Source: Candidatus Proelusimicrobium tauri (lineage in GTDB: Bacteria; Elusimicrobiota; Elusimicrobia; Elusimicrobiales; Elusimicrobiaceae). Taken from it: 64,000 nt of DNA. The translations under genes were made by a program, and so were the position numbers. The notes below the pieces were generated by a model. It worked only from the letters and a program-made list of their open reading frames with translations, was not told the DNA's origin and searched no databases. Shown here piece by piece: positions 25,629 to 33,938 of the stretch (position 1 is its first letter; each line of letters begins with the position of its first letter). The DNA is taken from contig DBYY01000004.1 of the NCBI GenBank assembly GCA_002311025.1, positions 1-64,000 of the forward strand. Reading direction: 5' to 3'.

Positions 25629-26033
25629 ATGGGATTTTTAAGTAAAGACGCAAAAAACGGGGACTATGTTTCCGTCATAAGCGAGGAGTGCTACTTTCAA
25701 GGCACTTTGGATTTGCAAGGCTCTGTTAGAGTCGACGGCAAATTAGAAGGTAATGTCGATAATGCCAAATATGTTACCGTAAGCAAAAACGGTTTTATGA
25801 AAGGCAATATCAGCGCAAAAGGTGTTGTTATAATAGGCACTTTGGAAGGCGATATTTGCGCCGATAGTGTGGAAATTTTAAGCACGGCCAAACTTAACGG
25901 CAATGTCCGCTCCAAAAAAATCTTAATTGAAGGTGGCGCTGAAGTTAATGCCAGCATTAAAGTAGTCAGCAAAGAAGGCCAGGAAAACTTTGAAGACGAA
26001 GAGAAAATCGAAGAAACAGAACAAGGAGAATAA
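25629..26033 (+). CDS. Bactofilin (polymer-forming cytoskeletal protein)
   Basis: 134 aa. A DUF583 beta-helix, with repeated short turns rich in G-x-[IV] such as GSVRVDGKLEGNV, KGNISAKGVVIIGTLEGDI and KLNGNVRSKKILIEGG. Bactofilins form nucleotide-free filaments that place wall enzymes. The C-terminal 20 residues are very acidic. GGAGG precedes the ATG. Downstream of the M23 peptidase and 3 bp before a SurA_N-type anchor protein, it probably organises that peptidase. Confidence 0.92.
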   Translation: MGFLSKDAKNGDYVSVISEECYFQGTLDLQGSVRVDGKLEGNVDNAKYVTVSKNGFMKGNISAKGVVIIGTLEGDICADSVEILSTAKLNGNVRSKKILIEGGAEVNASIKVVSKEGQENFEDEEKIEETEQGE

Positions 26034-26036
26034 TAA

Positions 26037-26726
26037 ATGATTTCGTTCTTAATTAAGTGGAAAAAGTGGATTTTATACACTGTTGTTGCTTGTTTTTTAG
26101 GCAGTATCGCTTATGTCGGCGTTGGTGCTATTAGAGAAGAATATACTCCCAATGCTGCTGTTGCTAAAGTTGGTAAAGAAACTATTAAATACAGAGATTA
26201 TCAACGCGCTTTAAAAAATGCTAATGAGACTTTTTCTTCCCAAGAAACCGAAGAAGAAGATAATCTTTTAAGAAAACAGGTACAACAAATTGTCTTGCAG
26301 TCTTTAATTTACGAAAATACTTTGAAACAAGCGGCTATCTCTATGGGTTTTGATGTAAGCAATATGGAAATTGCTTACTATATTCAAAATAATCCCGCTT
26401 TTAATACAACCGGTTCTTTTAATAAAGATACTTATTTGTGGATAATCCGCAACAGACTTGGTATGAACGCCGCAGAATATGAAAAAGGTTTAAAAGATGC
26501 CAAACTTGCCCAAGATTTTAAACAAACAATATCCTTAGTAGCGAAAGTTTCTCCTAAAGAAGAAGAGTTTATGAAAACCGTTGTTTATAAAGGAGAAGAA
26601 GGCTCCGAAGGCAAACTTTTTAATGATAAAATAAACAGTTTGTTAAACAGTTTTTCTCAAGATTTTAACCGCAAAAATCTTATAACTTTTACTAAACTTG
26701 CACCTAATTATCAAACAGAAGACTAA
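26037..26726 (+). CDS. Membrane-anchored SurA_N/PpiD-like chaperone domain protein
   Basis: 229 aa. A basic N-terminus and one helix (about 10-28) anchor it. The rest resembles the N-terminal chaperone part of SurA/PpiD (AVAKVGKETIKYRDYQRALKN, LIYENTLKQAAISMGFDVS, NNPAFNTTGSFNKDTYLWII). There is no parvulin PPIase domain, so it is about a third of a full PpiD. A chaperone for secreted proteins is a fair guess. It is co-transcribed with bactofilin (3-bp gap). Confidence 0.75.
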   Translation: MISFLIKWKKWILYTVVACFLGSIAYVGVGAIREEYTPNAAVAKVGKETIKYRDYQRALKNANETFSSQETEEEDNLLRKQVQQIVLQSLIYENTLKQAAISMGFDVSNMEIAYYIQNNPAFNTTGSFNKDTYLWIIRNRLGMNAAEYEKGLKDAKLAQDFKQTISLVAKVSPKEEEFMKTVVYKGEEGSEGKLFNDKINSLLNSFSQDFNRKNLITFTKLAPNYQTED

Positions 26727-26736
26727 GAAGACAAAT

Positions 26737-27648
26737 ATGGCAAGAAAAAACGTTTTAATTGTCGGCTCTATTGCTTTTGACAGTATCAAAACCCACAAAG
26801 CAAGCGCCAAAAATGTTTTGGGCGGTTCTGCTTGTTATTCCTCTATTTCTTCAAGTTTTTTTGCTCCGACAAAGTTAGTAGCAACAGTGGGTAAAGATTT
26901 TACAAAGAAACATATTGATATTTTTAAAAAACGCAATATCAATTTGGATTCTTTGGAAATTAAAGAAGGCAAAACTTTTACTTGGAGTGCTTCTTACGAT
27001 AAGGATTTTAAAAATGCCACAACTTTATCTACCCAGTTAAATGTTTTTTCCGATTTCTGTCCTAAAATCAAGGAGCAAGATAGAAATACCGAAGTGGTTT
27101 TTCTTGCCAATATCGCACCGTCTTTACAACTTGAAGTTTTAAAACAGTTAAAGAATCCCAAACTTATTGCCTGCGATACTATGAACCTTTGGATAAACAA
27201 TAACAAACCCGAACTTTTGAAATTATTAAAGAAGGTTCATATCCTTTTTGTAAACGAAGCCGAAGCAAGGCAACTCACCGGTTCTTATAATCTTATTGAA
27301 GCAGGGCGCAAAATATTGAAAATGGGCCCTATGGTTACAGTTATTAAACTCGGTCCTAACGGCGCACTTTTAGTCAGTAAAGATTGCCTTTGCCAAATAC
27401 CTCCTTACTTGGTGGAATATCCAAAAGATACCACGGGCGCCGGCGATAGTTTCGGCGGTGGTTTTGTGGGGTATCTTGCCTCTGTTGCTAATTGGCGCAG
27501 TTTAAAAAATATTAAACGCGCTCTTGCTATGGGTTCGGTTATGGCTTCTTTTGCAATAGAAAGTTTCAGTGTATCCAAACTTGCCAGCGTAGATAAAACA
27601 AAAATTGATAAACGCTTAAAAGAATACTTGGCAGCATCCAAAATCTAA
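26737..27648 (+). CDS. PfkB-family carbohydrate or nucleoside kinase
   Basis: 303 aa from the ATG at 26737 (an earlier start at 26698 would lie inside the preceding gene and adds only a polar tail). Ribokinase-fold motifs: VLGGSACYSS (substrate side), VNEAEARQLTG near 190, and the signature DTTGAGDSFGGGFVGYL with the catalytic aspartate. The substrate cannot be read; the family includes ribokinase, adenosine kinase and fructokinase. It ends with a 4-bp overlap onto the convergent trmJ-like gene, so there is no terminator in between. Confidence 0.88.
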   Translation: MARKNVLIVGSIAFDSIKTHKASAKNVLGGSACYSSISSSFFAPTKLVATVGKDFTKKHIDIFKKRNINLDSLEIKEGKTFTWSASYDKDFKNATTLSTQLNVFSDFCPKIKEQDRNTEVVFLANIAPSLQLEVLKQLKNPKLIACDTMNLWINNNKPELLKLLKKVHILFVNEAEARQLTGSYNLIEAGRKILKMGPMVTVIKLGPNGALLVSKDCLCQIPPYLVEYPKDTTGAGDSFGGGFVGYLASVANWRSLKNIKRALAMGSVMASFAIESFSVSKLASVDKTKIDKRLKEYLAASKI

Positions 27649-28343
27649 TCTAGTTTTTTTAGAATTTTTAAGACGATAGAATTTATAAAGAAAATATCTT
27701 CTTTGGTAAAGTTTTTTGCCGCGCTTATCTTTTGTATTTTTTGCGTGCATATCTTTTTGTTTAAAATCGGCGGGAGGTCAAGTTTATCCGTAAGCAGTAA
27801 AAGATTATTTAAAGCGATTTCTTTTTCCTTTACGGTTGCGGATTTTTTGATATTTGTGCGCGGTGTTTTTAGATTGTTTTTAGATAGTTCCCAGCAACAT
27901 AAAATAACCGCTTGAGCCAAGTTTATAGAAGGCACTTTTGCTGTTGTGGGGATATTTAAAATATAATCTGCCTTATCGATATCTTCGGCATTTAAGCCGG
28001 TTTTTTCGTTACCGAACAAAAGCGCAATTTTTTTATCTTTATTTTCTTTTAAAAAAGTGTCAATTTTATTTAAAGTTAAAATTTGTTGAAAGGGTTTTCT
28101 GTTTTTTAAAGCGGTTGTTGCAATTAAGATATTTGCGTCTTTGGTGGCTTCTTTAATTGTGTTAAAAACTTTTGCTTTTTTTAAAATAGGGCTTGCGCCG
28201 ACGGCGCTTTTTGCTTCCTGCCAAGTGGGGTCCCAAGGATTAACCAAACGCAAATCTTCAAACCCGAAATTGCCCATAGCGCGTGCTGCTGCGCCTATAT
28301 TTTGCGGATTTCTCGGTTTAACTAAAATAAAACTTAATTGCAT
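27645..28343 (-). CDS. TrmJ-like tRNA/rRNA 2'-O-methyltransferase (SPOUT)
   Basis: 232 aa. SPOUT knot: FILVKPRNPQNIGAAARAM at 5-23, LLFGNEKTGLNAED near 112-126 and IPTTAKVPSINLAQAVI near 135-152 are the three SpoU motifs. The layout with a C-terminal helical extension fits TrmJ (Nm32 of tRNA). A second SpoU protein of the TrmL type is at 50770. It overlaps the desulfidase gene by 10 bp. Confidence 0.88.
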   Translation of the reverse strand: MQLSFILVKPRNPQNIGAAARAMGNFGFEDLRLVNPWDPTWQEAKSAVGASPILKKAKVFNTIKEATKDANILIATTALKNRKPFQQILTLNKIDTFLKENKDKKIALLFGNEKTGLNAEDIDKADYILNIPTTAKVPSINLAQAVILCCWELSKNNLKTPRTNIKKSATVKEKEIALNNLLLLTDKLDLPPILNKKICTQKIQKISAAKNFTKEDIFFINSIVLKILKKLD

Positions 28344-29617
28344 TTTGTTTTTTCTTCCATAATATTTAAAATAGTGCTATCAACGTTTATCATACCGATA
28401 TTGGAAATTTTGCTTAAGTTTTGAATAGTGGCTTGGGCGTTTTTGCCGACAAAGCCTTCAATTTCGCTAATGCCGTAATTATTGGTTGCCATAAAAGCGG
28501 CCCTTAAAGCGCTGTCAACGGAACTGACAACTTTTAAAGCGCAACCGCTTTTAGCCCCGTCGCAAAGCATACCGCCGATATCGCTTATTATGTTATTTAT
28601 GGCAAGGGTTATTTTTTGTATATCCGCACCCTTTTGCTGATAGACTAAAGCGGCAGCCGCACCCACACCTGCTGCAATAGCGCAGCCGCAAATAGGGGCA
28701 AGTCCGCCGGTCCAAGTTTTTACATAGGCATTTAATAAATGGGATAAAGCAATACTTTTTAAAATAGTTTCTTCTTTTACTTTTAGGGATTTCCCTACAT
28801 TGTAAGGCGCAAGGATTGCCACAATGCCCTGATTGCCGCTTTCGCCGCTGCTCATAACAGGTAAAGCGATGCCGTCCATACGAGCATCGGCGGCCTGTGC
28901 GCAAAGTATTTTAGTATTATTTACGATATTTTTACTTAATATTTTTTTATCTACCAAACTTTGTAAATAATAACCGACTTTTTTTAATTTTTTCCCTTCT
29001 TTTGAAATTTTTAGATTCATCAAAATACCTTTCTTGATGTATTTTAAATCTTCTTTGTCTGCCTTATTTGCTTCTTTTACCAAACTTACTAAAGTGGCAT
29101 TTTTTAAAAGGTCATTAAAAGAGTTTGTTTCCTTTTTTATGTTTTTTTCGTTTTTTAAAATTTTTCCGTTTAAAGAAAGATAAACAAAATTAGTGTGATG
29201 TGTGCATATAATAGCAGTTGCTTTTTCTTTTTTATCTGTTAAAACTTGGGTTTCAATATAAAAAGTTTTTTTGTTTTTGACTTTAAGTTGTACGATATCA
29301 TTTGTTAAAAGTTTTTTTGCCTCTTTAACTTTAGCAGGGGTTGCCGCCTTTAGAATTTCCATATCAAGTTCCGGCTTTTTTATAATTAAACCAAGTGCGG
29401 CAGCAAGCAAATTGCCTCTTTCCTTTTTTGTGTTCGGTAGACGCACTGCAAGGCCGTTTTTATAAGTCGCATTATCAACAAAGATATTGGCTTTAATAAT
29501 TTTACCTTTAACCAAACTTGCTGCTTTTGCCGCGCATAGGGCAGTTGATACCGGTTCCGTGCAACCCATAGCAGGATAAACTTGCTTTTTTAAAACTTGT
29601 TTTAAAAGAGTAGTCAT
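28334..29617 (-). CDS. L-cysteine desulfidase family protein (CyuA/YhaM, UPF0597)
   Basis: 427 aa. MGCTEPVSTALCAAKAA near 17-33 carries the family cysteine C19. Further conserved cysteine stretches are CAQAADARMDG, PICGCAIAAGVG and MLCDGAKSGCAL. In characterised members an oxygen-sensitive 4Fe-4S cluster helps break L-cysteine to pyruvate, ammonia and sulphide. It suits an anaerobe. It overlaps radC by 4 bp and trmJ-like by 10 bp, so the three form one transcript. Confidence 0.85.
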   Translation of the reverse strand: MTTLLKQVLKKQVYPAMGCTEPVSTALCAAKAASLVKGKIIKANIFVDNATYKNGLAVRLPNTKKERGNLLAAALGLIIKKPELDMEILKAATPAKVKEAKKLLTNDIVQLKVKNKKTFYIETQVLTDKKEKATAIICTHHTNFVYLSLNGKILKNEKNIKKETNSFNDLLKNATLVSLVKEANKADKEDLKYIKKGILMNLKISKEGKKLKKVGYYLQSLVDKKILSKNIVNNTKILCAQAADARMDGIALPVMSSGESGNQGIVAILAPYNVGKSLKVKEETILKSIALSHLLNAYVKTWTGGLAPICGCAIAAGVGAAAALVYQQKGADIQKITLAINNIISDIGGMLCDGAKSGCALKVVSSVDSALRAAFMATNNYGISEIEGFVGKNAQATIQNLSKISNIGMINVDSTILNIMEEKTKCN

Positions 29618-30315
29618 TTATTTCCTTCCTCGTTAGTAATAAAAGCATTTGCCTTCATACTAAAGAACTTCCCTCTGCCTACGATAATATGGTCTAAAAC
29701 CATAATTCCCAGCGGGGTTGCAAGACGGCTTAAAGTTTCGGTTAAATGTTTATCTTCATCTGAAGGTTTAGGTTCACCGGAAGGGTGATTATGTATAAAA
29801 ATCAAACCGGCGGCATTATAAGCAAATGCTTTTTCTAAAATTTTTCTGGGTGATATTTGGGCTTTATCAAGTGTTCCTTGACATAATCTTTCAACGGTGA
29901 TAACGGTATTTCGGACAGTTAAAAAAATAACTTCAAAGGCCTCTTCCTGTTTGCCTTGTAGGGAAGCCCTACAAAAATCAAGCACGCTTTCCGGCGAAGA
30001 TATCTCCTTTCTTTCTTGAATCTTTTCCAAAGAATAACTGCGCATTATACCGCGCATGAGTTTTAATAAAACGACGCTTGAAGAACCTACTCCGTCTACT
30101 TTTAATAAGTCTTCTTCTTTTGCATCAAGGACATCACTTAAAGAACCGAATTTTTTCAGTAAAGCCCAAGCAATAGGTTTAGTATCTTTTCTGGGTATGG
30201 AATAAGTTAAAAGTATTTCTAAAATTTCGTGTGGCAAAAAGGAATCAAGACCGTTTTTTATAAATTTTTTGCGTAAACGTTCTCGGTGTCCTAAAAAAGA
30301 AGGTTTTGGGTTCAT
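29614..30315 (-). CDS. radC: RadC family JAMM-domain protein
   Basis: 233 aa. A helix-hairpin-helix region (about 50-85, LLKVDGVGSSSVVLLK) precedes the MPN/JAMM domain with HNHPSGEPKPSDED at 175-188 (H175, H177, D188 as metal ligands). The name comes from a supposed repair role that was later withdrawn; the true function is not settled. First gene of a minus-strand operon. Minus-strand TATAAT (30327-30322) lies exactly 6 bases before the ATG, with no Shine-Dalgarno. Confidence 0.92.
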   Translation of the reverse strand: MNPKPSFLGHRERLRKKFIKNGLDSFLPHEILEILLTYSIPRKDTKPIAWALLKKFGSLSDVLDAKEEDLLKVDGVGSSSVVLLKLMRGIMRSYSLEKIQERKEISSPESVLDFCRASLQGKQEEAFEVIFLTVRNTVITVERLCQGTLDKAQISPRKILEKAFAYNAAGLIFIHNHPSGEPKPSDEDKHLTETLSRLATPLGIMVLDHIIVGRGKFFSMKANAFITNEEGNK

Positions 30316-30365
30316 ATAAATATTATATACTTTTATTAAGAACTAAAAACAGGCGGTTTATAAAA
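30316..30365. promoter_or_regulatory. Divergent promoter, radC / lpd
   Basis: For radC, minus-strand TATAAT at 30327-30322 implies a leaderless start. For lpd, TATACT (30326-30331) overlaps it on the plus strand and would give a leader of about 28 bases containing AGGCGG (30351-30356) as ribosome binding site. Confidence 0.5.
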
Positions 30366-31709
30366 ATGGAAAAACATATTGTTATTATCGGTGCCGGTCC
30401 CGCAGGACAGGAAGCGGCTTTAAAAGCGACAAAACTTGGTGCAAAAGTTACTTTGATAGAAAAAGGGGAACTCGGCGGAGTTTGCTTAAATTGCGGGTGT
30501 ATACCTTCTAAAACTTGGCTTTCTTGTGCGCATGAATTTGCCTCTTTAAAAGAAATTGCCAAATACAGCACAAAAGAACAAGAACTTTCCGGCTTAACCG
30601 CTTCTTATGATTTTTCCAAAATACAAGAGCGTCGCAAAAATGTGATTATGCGTTTAAAGCGCGGCCTAGAGTTTCTATACAAAAGCGCAAAAATAAATGT
30701 AATCAAAGGAGAGGCAAAAATAAAAGATAATAAAACAGTTATCGCAAATGAACAGGAAATAACTTTTGACGCTCTTATTCTTGCTTGCGGTTCTATGGCT
30801 TTTTATCCGCCTGCTTTTGAAAAATATAAAGATAAACTTTTAGATAACAGTAAAGTTTTTAATCTGGAAAAATTGCCAAAAACTATAACTATACTCGGTG
30901 GGGGGGCTATCGGGTGTGAATTTGCTTATTTCTTTAATGCTCTCGGTGTGAAAGTCGTTTTGGTGGAAAAATTACCTGCTATCGTGCAAGTTATGGGGCA
31001 GGATATAAGCCGTGCCGTAAAAACCTCTCTTGAAAAAAGCGGTATAACAATAAAAACAGGTATCGGAGCAAAAGATTTAAAAATTGACGGCGAAAATAAA
31101 ATTGTTATCCTTGAAAACGGTGAAGAAATTTCTTCTGAAGAAGTTTTGATCGCTCTTGGCCGAACGGTTGATTTATCTGCATTAAACTTGGAAGTCCTAA
31201 ACATTAACTATGATAGAAAGGGGGTAAAAGTTGATCCTCAAACAATGTTAATTCGGGATAATATTTACGCAATCGGCGATATTACGGGCCTTTCCTTGCT
31301 TGCCCACGCGGCAAGCGCCCAAGCGCAAGCGGCAGTAAATCATATTTTAACGGGCAAAGGGTCTTATGATAATAATTTAATACCCACCGTCTTATATATC
31401 CATCCGGAAGCCGCAAGTATAGGCTTAACAAAAGAAAAGGCCTCTTTTCCAGTAAAAGCGCACAAAAGTTTCTACTTAGCAAACGGTCGTGCTTTAAGCC
31501 AAAATGAAAGTGATGGTTTTGCCCAAATTTTAACGGAAGAATCAACAGGAAAAATCGTGGGAGCGCAAATTGTCGGTGCGCAGGCAGGCGAACTTATACA
31601 TTTAGTTGCTCTTGCTATAAAAAATAAGAATACACTGGAAGATTTTTCAAACATGGTTTTTGCCCATCCGACTCTTGCTGAAGTCCTAAGAGATGCCTCT
31701 TTAAAATAA
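30366..31709 (+). CDS. lpdA: Dihydrolipoyl dehydrogenase (E3 / L protein)
   Basis: 447 aa from the ATG at 30366. Residues upstream in the same frame lie in the divergent promoter. FAD-binding IIGAGPAGQEAA at 7-18, redox disulphide C40-C45 in GGVCLNCGCIPSK with an additional cysteine C43 between them, NAD-binding ILGGGAIGCEF near 178, and the C-terminal catalytic pair H434-E439 in FAHPTLAEVL. It reoxidises dihydrolipoyl-GcvH with NAD+. No pyruvate or 2-oxoacid dehydrogenase gene is in the window, so glycine cleavage is its visible use. Confidence 0.93.
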   Translation: MEKHIVIIGAGPAGQEAALKATKLGAKVTLIEKGELGGVCLNCGCIPSKTWLSCAHEFASLKEIAKYSTKEQELSGLTASYDFSKIQERRKNVIMRLKRGLEFLYKSAKINVIKGEAKIKDNKTVIANEQEITFDALILACGSMAFYPPAFEKYKDKLLDNSKVFNLEKLPKTITILGGGAIGCEFAYFFNALGVKVVLVEKLPAIVQVMGQDISRAVKTSLEKSGITIKTGIGAKDLKIDGENKIVILENGEEISSEEVLIALGRTVDLSALNLEVLNINYDRKGVKVDPQTMLIRDNIYAIGDITGLSLLAHAASAQAQAAVNHILTGKGSYDNNLIPTVLYIHPEAASIGLTKEKASFPVKAHKSFYLANGRALSQNESDGFAQILTEESTGKIVGAQIVGAQAGELIHLVALAIKNKNTLEDFSNMVFAHPTLAEVLRDASLK

Positions 31710-31754
31710 TAGGTCTTTTGTCTCTTGCTGGTATTCTAGATTATATGGCATAAT
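31710..31754 (+). promoter_or_regulatory. Promoter and upstream motif of first secreted paralog
   Basis: TAGGTCTTTTGTC (31710-31722) is followed by TTGCTG (31725-31730), an 18-base spacer and CATAAT (31749-31754). The same motif at the same distance occurs before the second paralog and before adhE. Confidence 0.6.
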
Positions 31755-31787
31755 TTAATTAAGAGGTTGTAAAGGAGAAAAATATTT

Positions 31788-32756
31788 ATGAAAAAAACAA
31801 ATATTCTCTTTGTGTCGCTTGTAATGGTTGCCGCTTTAGCCGGTAATGCTTTCTGCACAAAAGTGCAAGATAATGCTAAAGAGTTAAAGAACAGTATTCT
31901 TTTTCTTGCTGAGGAAGATAGCAAAATCTTAAAAACGGCTTTGAGTGAAGAAAATAATAAGAAAAATCATAATGCGGTTGATCCTTCTTTTGAAAGAATC
32001 ATCTTAAAACTTGCGAAAGTTAAGAGGACTTTTCCTAACAGTGCAGGCAGTATTTCCGCAATTTTGGGAGATATAAAAGAAATCATATCCCGTCTTGAAA
32101 TTGGCGGCACTGGCGAATTTGTATCCCAAAATTTGTTAACTCCGGTAGAAAGTTTGAGTACTCATCTTGTATCATTAAGAAAACAGGATATCGTGGCGTT
32201 TAATGCTACGGTAGGTGTTATCGATACCAAATATAATGTTGAAGGCGATTCTTATAGTATTTATAATTTTTATGAAAAAACCGATAGATTCTTGCCCAGT
32301 TTGGTAGAAATAAGAGATACAGACGGTCTTATTCGTGCTATGCAAGCGGATGCTTTAAGCGATGTTTCAAACAGACTTACCCAGTTACAAAAAGAATATC
32401 CCTCACAGAAACATATTGGACTTGTTAAAGAGAAAATACAATATTTCGCTTTCAATATAGAAAAATTGCTTACTTATAAAAACAAGGAAGATGCTCAAAA
32501 TTTCGAAGGTAATTTGGAAGATTTGGAAAGTGTTCTTAGAGAATTAAGAGAAACATATTCTCATCTTTTTGATATAGTTTCCAGCATTATTAATCGTGAG
32601 TATAATACTAAAACAAAAAGTTCTTACAGTATTTCTACAATGGTTTTTAAAGTGAATGAAATCTTTAGTAATGCGGGTTTGCCTTCCACTGCGGAGGTAT
32701 ATGACCCTGAAAGGATATTGATTTCTATGGATGCTTACAGTCCCTTATACAAATAG
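31788..32756 (+). CDS. Secreted helical protein of unknown function, paralog 1
   Basis: 322 aa. Signal peptide MKKTNILFVSLVMVAALAG... cleaved near AFC|TKV (about residue 24). The mature part is charged and probably mostly helical, with no motif I recognise. It is clearly homologous to the next gene: identical signal region, VQDxxKExKxSI, ALxxxxxxxFxATxxVID, IRDTDxLI and the end MDAYS. AAAGGAG lies 10 bases before the ATG. The gene has its own promoter and terminator. The lipobox rule is not met, so a soluble periplasmic or secreted protein is more likely than a lipoprotein. Confidence 0.75.
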   Translation: MKKTNILFVSLVMVAALAGNAFCTKVQDNAKELKNSILFLAEEDSKILKTALSEENNKKNHNAVDPSFERIILKLAKVKRTFPNSAGSISAILGDIKEIISRLEIGGTGEFVSQNLLTPVESLSTHLVSLRKQDIVAFNATVGVIDTKYNVEGDSYSIYNFYEKTDRFLPSLVEIRDTDGLIRAMQADALSDVSNRLTQLQKEYPSQKHIGLVKEKIQYFAFNIEKLLTYKNKEDAQNFEGNLEDLESVLRELRETYSHLFDIVSSIINREYNTKTKSSYSISTMVFKVNEIFSNAGLPSTAEVYDPERILISMDAYSPLYK

Positions 32757-32775
32757 AAATTTTAAGATATCGTGT

Positions 32776-32803
32776 AAAATCCCCTCACTCAAGAGGGGAT
32801 TTT
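32776..32803 (+). terminator. Terminator after paralog 1
   Basis: A perfect 11-bp stem AAAATCCCCTC / GAGGGGATTTT (32776-32786, 32793-32803) around a 6-base loop, running into a T-run. Nearly identical to the terminator after paralog 2. Confidence 0.9.
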
Positions 32804-32815
32804 TTATGGGACTTT

Positions 32816-32896
32816 AGACCCAAAAGTATATAGGTCCAAAAAACATTTTATTTAGGTCCTTTGTCCCTTGTCCGTATTCTATTTATATGTCATAAT
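32816..32896 (+). promoter_or_regulatory. Promoter and operator-like repeats of second paralog
   Basis: AGACCCA (32816-32822), eight bases, TAGGTCC (32831-32837), then TAGGTCCTTTGTC (32853-32865), TTGTCC (32868-32873), a 17-base spacer and CATAAT (32891-32896). The AGACCCA-N8-TAGGYC arrangement recurs upstream of adhE. Confidence 0.6.
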
Positions 32897-32928
32897 TTAA
32901 TTAAGAAGTTCTAAAGGGAGGATGTTTT

Positions 32929-33867
32929 ATGAAAAAGGGAAATATACTTTTTGTGTCGCTTATATGTATTGCCGCTCTTACGGGCAATGCTTTTTGTGCT
33001 AAAGTGCAAGATGAAATGAAAGAAATAAAGGCAAGTATTGCTGCTTTTGCAGGGGAAGATATTAAGACTTTGGCCGAAGAAATAAATCAACAGGATCCTA
33101 ATGGCATAATGGAACAGGTTTCTGCAAAATTGGAAAAAGTTAAAAAGGAATACCCCGCTTCTGCAGGAGAAATCAACAATGTTTTTGCCGCCATTAAAGA
33201 ATTGAGTTCTCGCAGAAGTGATAGACTCGATTTTCTTGCTCAAAACTATGTAACACCTTTGGAGAGGGATTTAAGTCCTGCTTTAATAGCACTCAAAAAT
33301 CAGAATACAGGTGCTTTTTACGCAACAATGAGTGTTATTGATGTGGAAATTCCCACCCAACGTGGTTATAGAAGTCTTTCTAGTATTTTGGATTTTGTAA
33401 ACGGTTATTTGCCTTTTGAAGGTTCGCAAATAAGAGATACCGATAATCTGATTGATTCTTTAGGTGCTCAACCTTATCAGGATGCTTTGTGGTTGTTTGG
33501 TTATTTACAAAAGAATGAACCTGATGTCAAGCAAACTACGGGAATAATTGAAGAAAAATTTAAATGCGTTTTAAGGCACTATAACAGCCAAGATTTCGGT
33601 TCTAAAGTTTGGGCTCAAAATGCAGAAGGATGTTTAGAAGATTTTGAATATGTGCTGTCTACCATAAAAGTTTTAAATCCAAGACTTTATGGCAAAGTTT
33701 TGGGAATAATGAATCGTAAATATCCGGCCACTAACGGTAAAAAGTTAAGTATAGCAGAAATGAAGGATAAAGTTAATGAATCACTTAGAAACTATATCTT
33801 AGCAGATACCGGTTTAGTTCAAGATCCTCATGGCATTTTATCCTCAATGGATGCTTATAGTAAATAA
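32929..33867 (+). CDS. Secreted helical protein of unknown function, paralog 2
   Basis: 312 aa. Signal peptide MKKGNILFVSLICIAALTG... with probable cleavage after AFC. It is homologous over its full length to the preceding gene but clearly diverged, so the duplication is not recent. Shared landmarks: LExVKxxxP near 60-75, QIRDTDNLIDSL near 168-179, and the C-terminal MDAYSK. GGGAGG lies 7 bases before the ATG. As with its twin, no domain is recognised, and both genes are single-gene units with the same promoter layout. Confidence 0.75.
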   Translation: MKKGNILFVSLICIAALTGNAFCAKVQDEMKEIKASIAAFAGEDIKTLAEEINQQDPNGIMEQVSAKLEKVKKEYPASAGEINNVFAAIKELSSRRSDRLDFLAQNYVTPLERDLSPALIALKNQNTGAFYATMSVIDVEIPTQRGYRSLSSILDFVNGYLPFEGSQIRDTDNLIDSLGAQPYQDALWLFGYLQKNEPDVKQTTGIIEEKFKCVLRHYNSQDFGSKVWAQNAEGCLEDFEYVLSTIKVLNPRLYGKVLGIMNRKYPATNGKKLSIAEMKDKVNESLRNYILADTGLVQDPHGILSSMDAYSK

Positions 33868-33884
33868 GAGTTTTTAAAAAAATA

Positions 33885-33914
33885 AAAAATCCCCTCGTAT
33901 AAGAGGGGATTTTT
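33885..33914. terminator. Bidirectional terminator, paralog 2 / glgP
   Basis: AAAAATCCCCTC (33885-33896) and GAGGGGATTTTT (33903-33914) form a 12-bp stem with a 6-base loop, giving U-runs both ways between convergent genes. Confidence 0.9.
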
Positions 33915-33938
33915 ATTTGCTTAAATAAATAAGTTTAT

